A stretch of 64,000 bases of DNA from positions 786,609 through 850,608 of the forward strand of contig CAJINV010000018.1 of the NCBI GenBank assembly GCA_905178155.1, in the 5' to 3' direction. This document shows positions 22,101 to 32,389 of the stretch, in pieces (position 1 is the first letter of the stretch; every line of letters starts with the position of its first letter). Below the pieces are notes generated by a model, which saw only the letters and a list, made by a program, of their open reading frames with translations, had not been told where the DNA came from and searched no databases. Both the position numbers and the translations under genes were made by a program. Source of the DNA: Amoebophrya sp. A120 (taxonomy: Eukaryota; Sar; Dinophyceae; Syndiniales; Amoebophryaceae).

Positions 22101-23657
22101 AAGTAGTCCGTGTGAAAGATTTGGTCGCGCACCATTTCCATAAACTGCCAGGTCGCGTATCCTGATTAAAAACGTCCCCACACCAGAGTCAAGTCAAGAT
22201 GGGAAATCTGCTAGGCAAATCATACAGCTTTGGTTGTTTGGCGTGACAAGTTTGTCCTCGTAGTGTAATCCTGTTTAGCTAGCTCAGAAGCATCACAGAT
22301 CTAGCACAGCATGCTGATCCCAGCATTACAAATCCCAAAGCACGAAAGGAAAATGCTTCTCATAGGGCACCGCATGAGAAACCTTTTTGGCATGCAGAAT
22401 TGCATGACAACTCCGGGGTGGGAATGTTTTTACACGGGATATCGCGCACCCCTGCGTCATCAAATGCCGGTACTGCCAGGACGTCGATGCGTTCGACAGT
22501 TGGTTCTTCAAACCGTCGAAAGATCGGAAGTCGAAGCCTTTGAGGATCTGCAGAATCGCCATGAAGTAGTCGTAGCTATGAGAGTGCACAACTCCCCCTC
22601 GTCCTCCCCCTCATTTGTCATGCAAAACCGCAAATCCATTTGATGCCCTTTGGCACTGTTTGCATGACAAATTTCGGAAGGCCAAACAGTACTACCTTCG
22701 GCCGGTGAACTTGTGATGCACAGGACCCAGGAGTGCTGGCGTTTGTATTGCTGTTTATGCCATACAAATGAGGGGAAGGGGGTGGAGGTGTTGTGCACTC
22801 TCATAGTAGCCCTTACCGATGCAAGAACAGGAATCGAACGGGACAAAACCCGCATTGTCGTGGACCACCTTATCCTGTGCAAAAGTATCGCACTCAGTAA
22901 TCGCAATTATGCATGACAAATCTCTGTCTCAAGGTAAATCAGCATGAGAAATTCCATTTGTCATGCTTAGCAAGAAATTTGTATTGCGGTTACTACTAGT
23001 ACGATACTTTTGCATTTCATACAGCTCGTAGGACACCAGTTTGAAGGCTTTTTGAAGCTCGCCGGTGAGGCTGGTGGTCGCCTCGTGGTCATTATCTTCA
23101 ACTTCAACAGTTGAAGATGCGCCGCCGTTGCTTACAACACTTCTTCCGCCTGCATCTTGTGGTTCACTTGATGAGCGGCCGCCTAGCATCGTCTGGGACT
23201 GCGTCTTTCCAACGAGGTCACCATTCGTCGTGCTCGTGGTGCCGATTTTTAGCGGAAACGTGGGTACCACGGCCGCCAGCAGCTCCAACGACTGCAACAC
23301 CATGTTCCGCAGCTGATCCGCCCTCTGGATCACCGCCCCGGCGCCCTCCCGCAATGCCCACCCGAGCGACGGTCGCTCCACGCTCAACCGCTTCTCTACC
23401 GTAACCACCGTCGGCTTGCAGCAGAACGTCAACCATTCCGGCTGCCCTTGGAAACAGAAGTCGATGGCATCCGGATGGCCGTGGCAGCAGCGGGCGGTGG
23501 ACCATTCGCTCTGGTCTTCGTACTTGTCAAAACAGTCGTACTTGTGGTCGCGGGGCGATTGCTCAGGGGTCTGGGCGCGGGGGAGCAGCAAAATGTTGAC
23601 GTCGTGCAAATAACAAGAATGCCAAAAGGAGGCTATCCTCGCGAGCGATTTCATCAT
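16169..23657 (-). CDS. Large GT61 (DUF563) glycosyltransferase-like protein
   Basis: 1657 codons after removing 12 introners (in order A, J, F, A, E, C, B, D, A, G, A, A). The sum is an exact multiple of three and every junction stays open. The N-terminus (ATG 23657, MMKSLARIASFWHSCYL) precedes a Cys-rich module (DCFDKYED...RCCHGH...CFQG...FCC). A conserved-looking middle follows (DYFMAILQILKGFDF, WQFMEMVRDQIFHTDYFHTF, DLSDWPFTHLTFVQ). The C-terminal part carries GT61 hallmarks: VGICIANNTVLDFRS, WVSGGTADGCF, then FFIGSHGAGLAW, TTFLRPYW and VIEILPQ. GT61 enzymes (EOGT and plant xylosyl/arabinosyltransferases) glycosylate proteins or polysaccharides in the ER/Golgi. Ser/Thr/Glu-rich inserts separate the blocks, making this several times the usual family length. 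Acceptor and sugar cannot be read from sequence. The C-terminus ends VLSSSVMEL. Confidence 0.82.
16233..16384. mobile_element. Introner family A, GT61 gene intron 12
   Basis: Repeat CTACC on both sides. Removal reads GRV/ELDADG and leads to the stop at 16169. Confidence 0.93.
16441..16622. mobile_element. Decayed introner family A, GT61 gene intron 11
   Basis: Both ends TATGCATTGC-like, inner arms diverged. Repeat TCTGC intact. Removal reads AYSKQ/TLESMT. Confidence 0.88.
16958..17268. mobile_element. Introner family G, GT61 gene intron 10
   Basis: Arms GAAAAATCTCCTCTCCCCATA and its mirror. Flanks TATCT/TTTCT. Removal reads ADLKE/KLKDHA. Confidence 0.88.
17331..17495. mobile_element. Introner family A, GT61 gene intron 9
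   Basis: Repeat TGTCC. Ends TATGCATTGC and GCACAGGATA. Removal reads NFRGD/SGRNFE. Confidence 0.93.
18607..18819. mobile_element. Introner family D, GT61 gene intron 8
   Basis: Arms with ACACAACTGTGTCAGTGTAA and its mirror TTACACTTACACAG. Repeat AGATA. Removal reads LQYL/FIWVSG. Confidence 0.9.
19505..19758. mobile_element. Introner family B, GT61 gene intron 7
   Basis: Arms ATGTCTGGGTCTGGAA and TCCAGACCCAGACAT. Repeat CCGTA. Removal reads RNQIR/RQLKVS. Confidence 0.93.
20039..20147. mobile_element. Introner family C, GT61 gene intron 6
   Basis: Ends TATCCACAGAAAAAA and TTTTTTCCTGGATA; short element. Repeat TCATG. Removal reads ESTGM/SAAGVQ. Confidence 0.92.
20946..21192. mobile_element. 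Introner family E, GT61 gene intron 5
   Basis: Arms AACGTTACACTCTCAACTG and mirror; the right tip is diverged, but the CTCGA repeat is exact. Removal reads YRGMFE/KTVGEL. Confidence 0.9.
21919..22076. mobile_element. Introner family A, GT61 gene intron 4
   Basis: Repeat CCGGG. Ends TATCCTGTGC and GCAGTTCATA. Removal reads RCAPG/EQAVNL. Confidence 0.93.
22158..22441. mobile_element. Introner family F, GT61 gene intron 3
   Basis: Arms AAAAACGTCCCCACACC and mirror. Repeat TCGCG. Removal reads TQGCA/TWQFME. Confidence 0.93.
22577..22805. mobile_element. Introner family J (single copy), GT61 gene intron 2
   Basis: Ends TATGAGAGTGCACAAC and GTTGTGCACTCTCATA, repeat GTAGC. No other copy in the window. 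Removal reads CIGKGY/DYFMAI. Confidence 0.93.
22871..23021. mobile_element. Introner family A, GT61 gene intron 1
   Basis: Flanks CACCT/CAGCT (one mismatch). Removal reads VSYEL/VHDNAG. Confidence 0.9.
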
Positions 23658-24398
23658 GATTTTCTTGAGTAAGCGGATTGGGACCGCAGCGTTGGTTTTT
23701 AACTTGACTTCGACCTCGTAAAGATCTACTTAAAGGAACCATAATTCAAGTGGATAATGCCACGTCACGGCGGATGGTTTTGACAGCATGGACCGCCCGT
23801 CCGCAGCGGAAGCAAAACGAAAACACACGAAACTTTTCAGCCAACGAAGTGAAACCGCCACGATTGCGGTAGAGCTTTCACCAGAGAAAAAAACAGCTCA
23901 TAATCCAGATCCAAAACAATAATGATGATCTAGCACCACTCCTCCTGTAACTACACGACCACCAGAAATTGCAATGATCGCAGCTGCAGGATCAATAAAG
24001 CGTGCAGAGTCATCTCGGTACTGGTACTCCATTGTCAAAAACCGAAAAAAAAAACAAGATCTTCATTAGCCAAAAGCGAATTTAGCTTTGTCCACCTCTG
24101 TTGCGATCTTCTCAAAATCTACGACACCTGTTACGAGACCTTCATCAACGACAGAAAGATGATCTCCACGAAGCATCAAACTTCACCCATGCACAGGGAG
24201 AAACAAGAAACAAGACGACTTGCAGTTTCACGGGAGAAGTTTGTTCTGCAAGACGACATCAATTGCGATGAACGTCTGAAAATTATACCAGAACAACTTT
24301 TTTAACACGACCCTCGCAGGAACATCAGCCACTTCTACTTTCTCGAGCTCGCGCTTGATGACCCCGCTTTATGTTGTCGTCGCCCAAGCACTTTTTCG
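23658..24398. other. Spacer
   Basis: Between the carrier stop and the GT61 start. Nothing recognised. Confidence 0.5.
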
Positions 24399-26735
24399 TC
24401 ACAGCGCCGCTTTGCCCGTTGCCAAGAACGTGATTTTTTCCAGCAGACTCAAGCTGATTACGGTGTAGGGTGCAAGTTTCACAAATGCGGGGAAAAAACC
24501 TCGCCACAAAACCAACGGCCCGTCCTTCGCGACGGACTTTGTCGCGCAGTCGACCATATGCATTGCAAATGTGTCTGGGTCTGGAAAAAGTGAACTTGTC
24601 ATGCTGGTCTTACATTCAAAGAAAATCTGTATTGCATGACCAACAAACGGGCAGCGTTCTTTGTCACGCAGATACGCAGTTTGTAGTCATGCGCGCTACG
24701 TATGAAACAGTGCGTTGCAGGAACTTGTCATGCTTGGCGGCATTCGAAAGCGTTTCAGTCATCCACAATTTGGCATCACAAGTTTCCAGACCCAGACATG
24801 TTTGCATTTGATAGACCACGCCGGCGTACAGCGGTGCTTCTCCGGGTTTCGGCGTGGGCATGTTCTGGATGCGCGACTTTACCACGTCGAAGGGCATCGA
24901 GGCTGTGTTAGAGATCAGCGAACCCGCTAACGAGCAGGTTAGTAAGGTCGCAATCCCGCCGTCCGTGAAGGTGTCCGGGTAATTCTGCGTCAGGTAGACC
25001 TTGTTTTGATGATCATTGATCCATGGAGTGTTCTTGAGGACGAGTGCGACAAACATGTTGTAGTCTGTTCAGCTTCAATAGTCAGCAATAGAATTTTTTC
25101 TCAAGAAAGCATCTTCTCGTTCTCTCGTCTATCTAGCACCAGCTGAAACGACGACAAACACCGCCTCTACCTTCGTCTCCGAGTAGGTCGCCAGTTGTGT
25201 ACTGGCCAGCGCCATGGCCCGGATCACGGTGATGGTATCCAGCAAAAAACACCCATCCCCATCCATTTTTTGCATGACAAATAGTGGATTTTGTGCATGT
25301 TTTGCATGACAAATTGGATGGGGATGCGTGTTTTTTCCTGGATAGATGGTCGCTCCCTTGTACAGCCCACTGCTACCCAGTCCCTCTTTCTTTGCGATTT
25401 GCGACAGGCATATCAAATGTAAAAGTGTCTGGGTCTGGAAGAATGCATGTTTGTCATGCTTGTCTGGCATGACTCTTAGATCTGTCATGCACGTTACCCA
25501 AGAGCTCCACTTTTCTGCGATGCAGGAACGCAGTTTGTCATGCAGATTAGGCAACACCTAGAAGCTCAGAAACTTGTCATGCTGAGCCAGCATCTGTGGC
25601 CTCATCATGAGACGCCACCCAGCATCACAAGTTTCCAGACCCAGACATTTTTACATTTGATAAGGCAATCCACGATGTTCCTGTAGTTCCGCCTTTCCGC
25701 CGCTGGCAGCTGCTATCCTGTGCAAAAGTATCGTGCTCGTATTGCAATCTTGCATTTACAAATCTTTTTCTTAAGGTAAATTCGCATTACAAATTTTATT
25801 TCTCATTCTGAGGAAATTTGTATATGCATTTATACGAATACGATACTTTTGCAGTCATAGCTGCGAGTCCGCGGCCATTCTCACAATCGCGACCTCGGAC
25901 GGTGTGCCAAAAAAAGCCCCAATACCGCCGGAGGTCGCGCCAAACGCGATCTTCTCCAGAAACGTCGGGGAGGATTTGGGCCCATTTTTCGCCTTGTAGT
26001 CGGAAAGTAGGTAGTATCCACCAAGAAAAAAACTGTGTTAGTGTAGCCTTCTTTGGCTGACAGCATGGCACATTTGCTCTACATGACAGAGAAAATCTGT
26101 CATGCGTCGCTTGTAAAGGAAAACACACACGAAAAGAGGACTTCATGGCTGTCTGGCATGACCACAGGGGTAACTCTGTTGTATGTTCTGCATTTTTACA
26201 GAGTTACAATATACACAACTTTTTGTTTTTTCTTGCATAGGTAGGAGTAGATGCCCATCCGACCGGAGCCGTACATCCACTGGCGGAGAAAAGCCGCAGA
26301 AAGCCCGTTGTAAAGACCGGGCACACCTGGGAAGTGATTCGTTTTCATGTGCGATGCTGAAGCACGACGCATGCGGCGTGAAGTTTGTCTTTGTTTTCAT
26401 CTTCATTTTTGCATCAAAAAAGCTGATGAAGGAGCCGATTTTGTTTGCGCTTGTCTATCGACCAGGCCAGATCAAGAGGTAGAATGATTCTTGACCTTGT
26501 GTAATTGTAAATCTAAATCAGGTAGTATACCAGCCTCCGCCACAATGTGTTTCGCCGTGCCAACAAAGCTCCTGGAAACCGTCCCGACCTGCATCTGAAC
26601 CCGTAACACGTCGAAGGGGTGGCAAAAACACGCGGCCCCCATGCCGGAGACCGCCGAGTAGCACATCCTTGCGGGGAGGGACTCCGCGAACGAGGAGGTG
26701 CTCCTGGAGGACGAGGAGGAGGACGAGGAGGGCAT
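24399..26735 (-). CDS. Mitochondrial carrier, 2-oxoglutarate/malate carrier-like (SLC25A11 type)
   Basis: 347 codons in eight exons, full carrier length. After a Ser-rich start the three repeats show the signature Pro-x-Asp/Glu motifs: HPFDVLRVQMQV, TPSEVAIVRM and MPFDVVKSRIQN. The variant second motif (PSEVAIVRM) and GLYNGLSAAFLRQWMYGSGRMGIYSYL-type residues are characteristic of oxoglutarate/malate or dicarboxylate carriers. Later exons join cleanly: AERRNYRNIVDCL/SQIAKKEG, LYKGATI/TVIRAMALASTQLATYSE, AGVV/DCATKSVAKDGP, and LVLWRGFFPAFVKLAPYTV near the end. Five introners (D, A, B, C, B) and two GT-AG introns (26327-26530 and 25065-25139) interrupt it. Likely role: exchange of dicarboxylates across the mitochondrial inner membrane. 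Exact substrate is inferred from the family. Confidence 0.93.
24557..24813. mobile_element. Introner family B, carrier gene last intron
   Basis: Repeat GACCA. Removal reads YAGVV/DCATKS. Confidence 0.93.
25236..25344. mobile_element. Introner family C, carrier gene
   Basis: Arms AAAAAACACCCATCCCC and mirror. Repeat GATGG. Removal reads LYKGATI/TVIRAM. Confidence 0.93.
25411..25662. mobile_element. Introner family B, carrier gene
   Basis: Repeat AGGCA. Interior nearly identical to copies at 50468 and 54983. Removal reads IVDCL/SQIAKK. Confidence 0.93.
25714..25859. mobile_element. Introner family A, carrier gene
   Basis: Repeat GCTGC. Removal reads AADSQ/LPAAERR. Confidence 0.93.
26015..26239. 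mobile_element. Introner family D, carrier gene
   Basis: Repeat GGTAG. Arms AAAAAACTGTGTTAGTGTA and diverged mirror. Removal reads GIYSY/LLSDYK. Confidence 0.92.
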
Positions 26736-27720
26736 TTTGTTGTTTTTTCACCGACTTCACGGCTTTATCGTACGTGCAGTCATGCAAAGCTTAGTCTTAG
26801 TGCCGGAACGAAAAGAACAGTCAGCACTTTCATCAAAAAAAAATTCGCTCGCGTCACACTCCCCCTCGAAGAAAATCTTCTGCTTCACTCGACCAATTGG
26901 GTACAGCTGCTGCGACGCTGCTTCGTGTTAGGCGCTCGCGGGTTTGCGGTGGTGAGCCTGGAGCTGACCATTCGTAGTTCGTGCTCCATTCACATTGACC
27001 AGTTCAATTATTATAAACCAAAGACACAATTTGTTTGTCTTTTTCCCTTTTTCCCTGCAACTCTGTCGAGAAATACTTGTGTGCCTCGCTTGTTCCTTCT
27101 GGTATGTGGAGAAGCATCATGTAGGTAGGCAAAAACACAGAATTCGTGTCCCAGCGTCGTCGAAACACAGCCACGCCATGACACGCTGTGGGGCCTCGGT
27201 GACATCTCCAGGCTTCAAGCTGCGGAGGACCTGCCAGTATCGATCCCACCGCCGAATCGGCTCGCCACCCGAATAGTAGACTTTAGCTTCGTACTAATCT
27301 CAATCACGACTTTCATGATCCACCAAACTTGTTTCTGTTTCAGGTTCACTTCTAGCCTACTTACTATATTCCACTTGCACTTGCTTGGTTGTAGTTGCCG
27401 AAAACTTGATTTTCACCTCGTCACTGACCACTACACTTTTTCGTTGCACTTTGAATTACACTAGCTCTACCATATCAGCGATCACCTCGTCGTAGCCAAC
27501 AAGATAACATCTGCCCGCGGCTGACGCTGACCCTTTCTGGTTGTAAAAAAAGCGAAGAAGAGCGCTGACCTGTTTGCAGGTAGCAGCAGCAGTCATTTGC
27601 CCGAGTTATTTCTACCTCGACTGGAACATAACTAAATGAAATTATAACCGTAGAAATTTTCTAAATCTTGTATATTGTTTGATAAACGTGGTCCGGTCTC
27701 CTGATGTGATCAATCTTATC
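26736..27720. other. Spacer
   Basis: Between the carrier start and the end of the disordered protein gene. Nothing recognised on either strand. Confidence 0.5.
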
Positions 27721-30700
27721 TCAAATCAGGGTCGACAGAAATCCCTTGGTCCACTCCTGCTGCGCCGAGGCCTTCTCCGGATCACGGGTTTTCTTCGTGG
27801 TCGCCAAATTACCTGTAGCCGCAACCGTCGTAGTGGTGCTGTTCTTGTTATTTGTCATGCTTCTACCTATCGCCGATGTCGACCCGGATGTTAAACTGTG
27901 ATTTATTTCAAACAACTCGGTCTGATACCGATGCTCGATCATTTTCTCGTCCACGGCCTGCTTCAACATCTTCCCCGCATTGGAATAATACGCCGGCGCA
28001 TGATCGTCGTGCTGGCTATACCCGGCGTGTTGAGATGAACTACCAGCCGGTCGTCCTGGTTTATTGTTGACGTTCTTCTTCTCCATCAGCTGCTCTCGCG
28101 GTGTGTTGAGATTTTGCATCTCCGCAGCGAGTAGGAGAACATTGTCCCCGATGGACAAAGCGTCGCACTTCAATCCGGCTTCCGCAATATTCTTTTTCAC
28201 GAAATCGGTTTTGCTATTCATTTTGCTGTCCTGGTTTAGGTTTTTGCTTCCACCTACATCTTCATCCACACGGGCTGGTGCGCCACCAACGCCAGTATGT
28301 AGTAATTCTTGCTTTCCCACTCCACTATTTCTCGTCGTGGTCCTGGTGCTGTGTCTGCCAACGGAGCTGGAGGTCCGCGCGGAAATTGGAAGGCCGTTCA
28401 GATCGTACTTGATTTGGTCCGCTCTTTTGCCATTCTTGCTTTCGTTGGCGAGCAAACGCGAGCATCGGGGCGGCGGGCCCAGGCGGTCGTACTCGTCCGG
28501 CTGGCGGTAGCCTAGGGAATTACGGTTTTTCATCACCGCAGCTTATGTGTTTGCACTTGTAGTTTTGCAGCGCAGGCAGCATGACACGAATGATTTCATC
28601 TCATGCGTGTTGTCAGAGAAAATTCCAAAAAACATCTTTCTGTACCAAAAGTTTTGTGGAAGCCCGCAGTTAGGTCGTCTTTTGGCGGCTTCACGTAGTT
28701 CTCGTTCATATTCAGGATGTCTTCGTCCAGAGACGACACAACTCCCTTGCCCTTCGAGGCTGGCACTACAGCCCGTGACATTCTACTGCTCATAGTCGGC
28801 GACTTCATCGTTGATCGAGCCGCTCCTGTCCCTGCCGCGCCGGAAGACATTCTCGCAGAGCCAGTTGCTGGTCCTCCGGTAGAAGATGCCCGTGGTACAA
28901 CTAGCGGCTTGGAACTTGTTGCCCTGGAGCTCGACACAGGCGTCGTTGAGTAGTTACTCGGCTCGACTGAAATCGGCAATTTGGGGATGTACGGCATGCC
29001 AGAGGAAGTAAAGCCACTGAAACCCGGTCCCGGTCCTGTGGTCGCTCTTTGACTTTGTCGCTGGTGGTGCATCGAGTTATACTGTAGATGTTGCCCGCGC
29101 TGCTGATAAGAGCTTGTACTTGGGTGGTAGTTCTCGCGACTGAAAATTTTCGCAAGTAAGCTTTCCGCCTCCGCGTCTCGTTCAGCGGTCTTCAGAAAGC
29201 GGGCATTGAACCGGGTGATCTGATGCGCAGGATTTTTTGAAATCTACTTCTCGCTTCGTCCACGTGCATTTGCAATTTCAACATTTACTGTTTTTGTGGG
29301 AACCACTCCTAGGATTTTCAGCTCGACAATGAGTATGAGTGTCGGCACGACTACAAGCACGAGCACAAACAGCAGCTCTATACTTCCTCCTCAACCAGCA
29401 TTTCTAGTTCCTCCCAACCGAGCCCCTGGATCCGTTCTTCCATAACCTCGGACATCGTTGGCGCTCGCCTTGTCGGCGAAGCAGAAATCTTTTTGTGACA
29501 TTAAAATATTTACGAGGCAAATGTAATGAGTATTTTTTTCTTGTGATGACGTCTCGAAACCAAAGAAAAGAATTCCTATTCCTTCGCGTCATGATTTTCG
29601 TGAGAAAGAGAACGACGGAAAAGACAGACGCAGATGTTGCGTAGTACTAGAAGGTTTTCAATAGCTTTCACTTCAAGTTTCTTACCCTGCTCGCAGAATT
29701 GGTGACTTCCGTTACCGTTTTCATCGTGCCCTGCTCTACTGCGAAATGGCTTTCCTGCGCGTCTCCACCACCCTGTCCAGCGTGTTTCCTCTGATCAAAT
29801 GGCGGTGGTCGCGGTGACCCCAGCGGCTCGACCCCTAGCTTCCGCGGATCTCCCAAACCCGCGAGCAGCCGCTCAAGTTTGGATTGCCGCGTTTGCTGGC
29901 AAGTGCGGGGGCTCTTCGGGGGAGAGGAGGGATTGATGTCTGGTTGTGGATTTTCGGATGCCAGTGCAGCAGGAAAATACTTCATCTCGTTTTCTGCGTT
30001 AATATTTGATGGCGGAGCACCAGAAACAGCACCTCCCGCCGGCCTGCCGCGCGAAGAGGCCGCGCTCTTCGAAGTTGGAGATTGGCAGCTTCTTGTGTCT
30101 TCATTCGCCATCAATGGAGGATCTCCACGCTGCTGTAGCTCTCCGGATCGCGACGGTGCGGACGGTGCCGCCTGGTTTTTCCGCACCGAAGGTGTTGCTG
30201 CTTGTGCAGCAACTGGATTCATCCCAGCTGCTCCTCTTCCAGTGCCGCGACTTGAACTGGATCCTGCTGTAGTTGTTCCTGCGGCGGTGCCGTGTTGCCG
30301 CGTTGTGGCCGCGCTTCGAGCCGTGGCTTTCGCCGCCGCTCCAACACCGATTCCGGATGAAGCAGAAGTGGTCAGCTTTTGATGTGCAACTGCAACTGGT
30401 TTTGTTGACTTCGGGCCACTGGTTGCGTTTTTGCTAGAGAAGTATCCTGCTGAGGAGGGGGCCACCGCGTTTTTATTCGGACCTAGAAGTACCTGATGGT
30501 CGTCCTGCAGGAGCAACAAATTTCTCGCGTAGCCACTCTGCGCGGCTGTGGCGCTGGTGTTCGCTACGGACGCGGACGCGATACTGGGGCCACCAGCCTT
30601 CGGAGAAAAAATCACGTCGGCTGTACCTGGTCAAGTTTTCACTTTCTGCAATTCAAATCCTATTCAGCTGTTGTAGTTGTCACATGTGTTCCTCTTTTTG

Positions 30701-31019
30701 GTTCAAACAGGAAATGCAAATGCCTTCGCCCACCAATCATGGAATCAATTTGCATCTCCATCTCACCTGCGAAGCCCGTCCTTGCCCGGAGGTCTTCCTC
30801 CACGCGGCAGGCAGATTGGAGCATTTCCGTTGCGCACTGGATCAGGCCAAAGTTGTTGTCTGCGGCATCATCCTCATCCGCGTCGTTCATTCTGCCGTCT
30901 TGTCGGTTGTCGACGTCATAGGATGCTCGCGGTGCGAGAGGTGGGACGGTTTTCTGCAATCCTGCCTGTTTGTTTCTTCCTAAAAATGAATACTTGCTTC
31001 CGGCACTGGTAAAATGCAT
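27721..31019 (-). CDS. Large disordered hypothetical protein
   Basis: 873 codons in four exons joined by three ordinary GT-AG introns (30627-30733, 29220-29685, 28542-28645) and no introner, unlike most genes here. Most of the protein is Ser/Thr/Ala/Pro/Gln-rich and probably disordered. Ordered islands are NNFGLIQCATEMLQSACRVEEDLRA near the N-terminus, ITRFNARFLKTAERDAEAESLLAKIF, NENYVKPPKDDLTAGFHKTF, and a C-terminal helical part (KTDFVKKNIAEAGLK, DNVLLLAAEMQNL, MLKQAVDEKMIEHRYQTEL). The pattern resembles cytoskeletal or ciliary scaffold proteins, but I cannot name a family. The multiple-of-three coding length supports the exon model. Confidence 0.7.
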
Positions 31020-31179
31020 GGTAGCTTCTACACGACTCGTATCTCCAAATTACCAGGCAACTCTCGCTCAGTGTCAGTGGTCAAAATCATGCTCCACTTC
31101 AGACATCATGCTCAAGCTCATGGACACGACACGTCGTCTTGTTCGTTGAAATTGAATGTAGGACCATGACTATTAGCCC

Positions 31180-32170
31180 GTGCCCGACCCCTACCGCCAC
31201 TCGCTCTCGCTCACTGAACAACAAAGACGCTGCAATAGGCAAGTCACACACAGAGGAACCCCGCCGCCACCGCGTTCTGTACTCGGCAACCCAAATAATG
31301 ACTCTGCTTGCCTAGCGTCACACAGGGGATGGCGCGTGCACATCACAGCAACGACAGGAGGCGCACGGAGCGGTCGCCGCTAATACAACTAGCCCGCCAA
31401 CCCCCCGAAGCTACAGGGCCACAATGCAAGATGGCGCCCGCGCCCAGGCAGATGACGTTGACGCCGCCAGCTGCCCTCGCTAATACGAGTGAACCCGCAA
31501 CGCAACAGGCCGGCGGCTGCGCCGAAAGTCCGTCGGGTCGGGAGGCCCCGCCAGGCGAGCAGGGACAAGAGAGGCGCCGGGGATCCGGAAAAAAGCAAAC
31601 CGGCACCAACACCGGGGGAGATTTCTTGGCGCGGGCGCCCAATCCCACAGCCCGGGCCCCCCTTCCTTGGTTTGCTGCGCGGAGCAAGGCAGGCCGCCCG
31701 GCAACAAACGGCGAGGGCGCGGCCGGCCGCGCCACGGGCCACGGCCCGGGGCCGTTGTAGTTTTCGCGAACGGCGGGGGGGGGAGTGGGCACACGCGCGG
31801 ACGCCGGCGGACTCCGCTTGAAAACGGGATCGCTTTCATCTGCTGCTCCGCACGCAGGCACGCACGCCGACTTATGGACGGCGACCGTCGGCGCCCGGCG
31901 CCCGCCTGCCGACCCGTCCAATTGCCACAGGCGCAACGCGGTCCAAACCCTGGCGCAAGGCCCGCCCCAAACGGATGACGCCCCCGACACTTTTAACAGC
32001 GCGCCCCCGGGCGCCATCCGGCACGGAGACCGACACGCGCGGCGCCATGCGCCACGGATTACGCGCGAGCTCTGACTCAGACTCTCCACTATGTCGCATT
32101 CACCAACTCCAGCACTCACATTGACAAAAGGCTGGACGAGCAGGCCTGCAAAAGCACCTCGTCTCAACTA
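31180..32170. other. GC-rich block between genes
   Basis: Strongly GC-rich (31400-32080 especially), with long open frames in most of the six frames and none convincing. The composition differs sharply from neighbouring spacers. No recognisable gene or repeat ends. Confidence 0.6.
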
Positions 32171-32389
32171 CAGACCAACTCAGCAACTGCCCAACTAGAT
32201 CGAAGGGCTACTACACGACGTTGAAGTTTGAAAACCGAACACACGACAGCGCCGTCCATCGAAGTCAGCTGCCACAACGACAAACGAAAGATTTCTGAGA
32301 AGTTGTAGTTTCCAGCTTCGTTCAGAATTGGAGTTGTGTGCGTCAATGAATAACATCCTCGTTGATGCTTCATCTTGTATACATCCTCT

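Noticed and set aside
31343-32167. Long minus-strand open frame of 274 codons
   Set aside because: Long frames occur in several reading frames of this GC-rich block, so length is not evidence; the protein is Pro/Ala/Arg-rich without ordered blocks.
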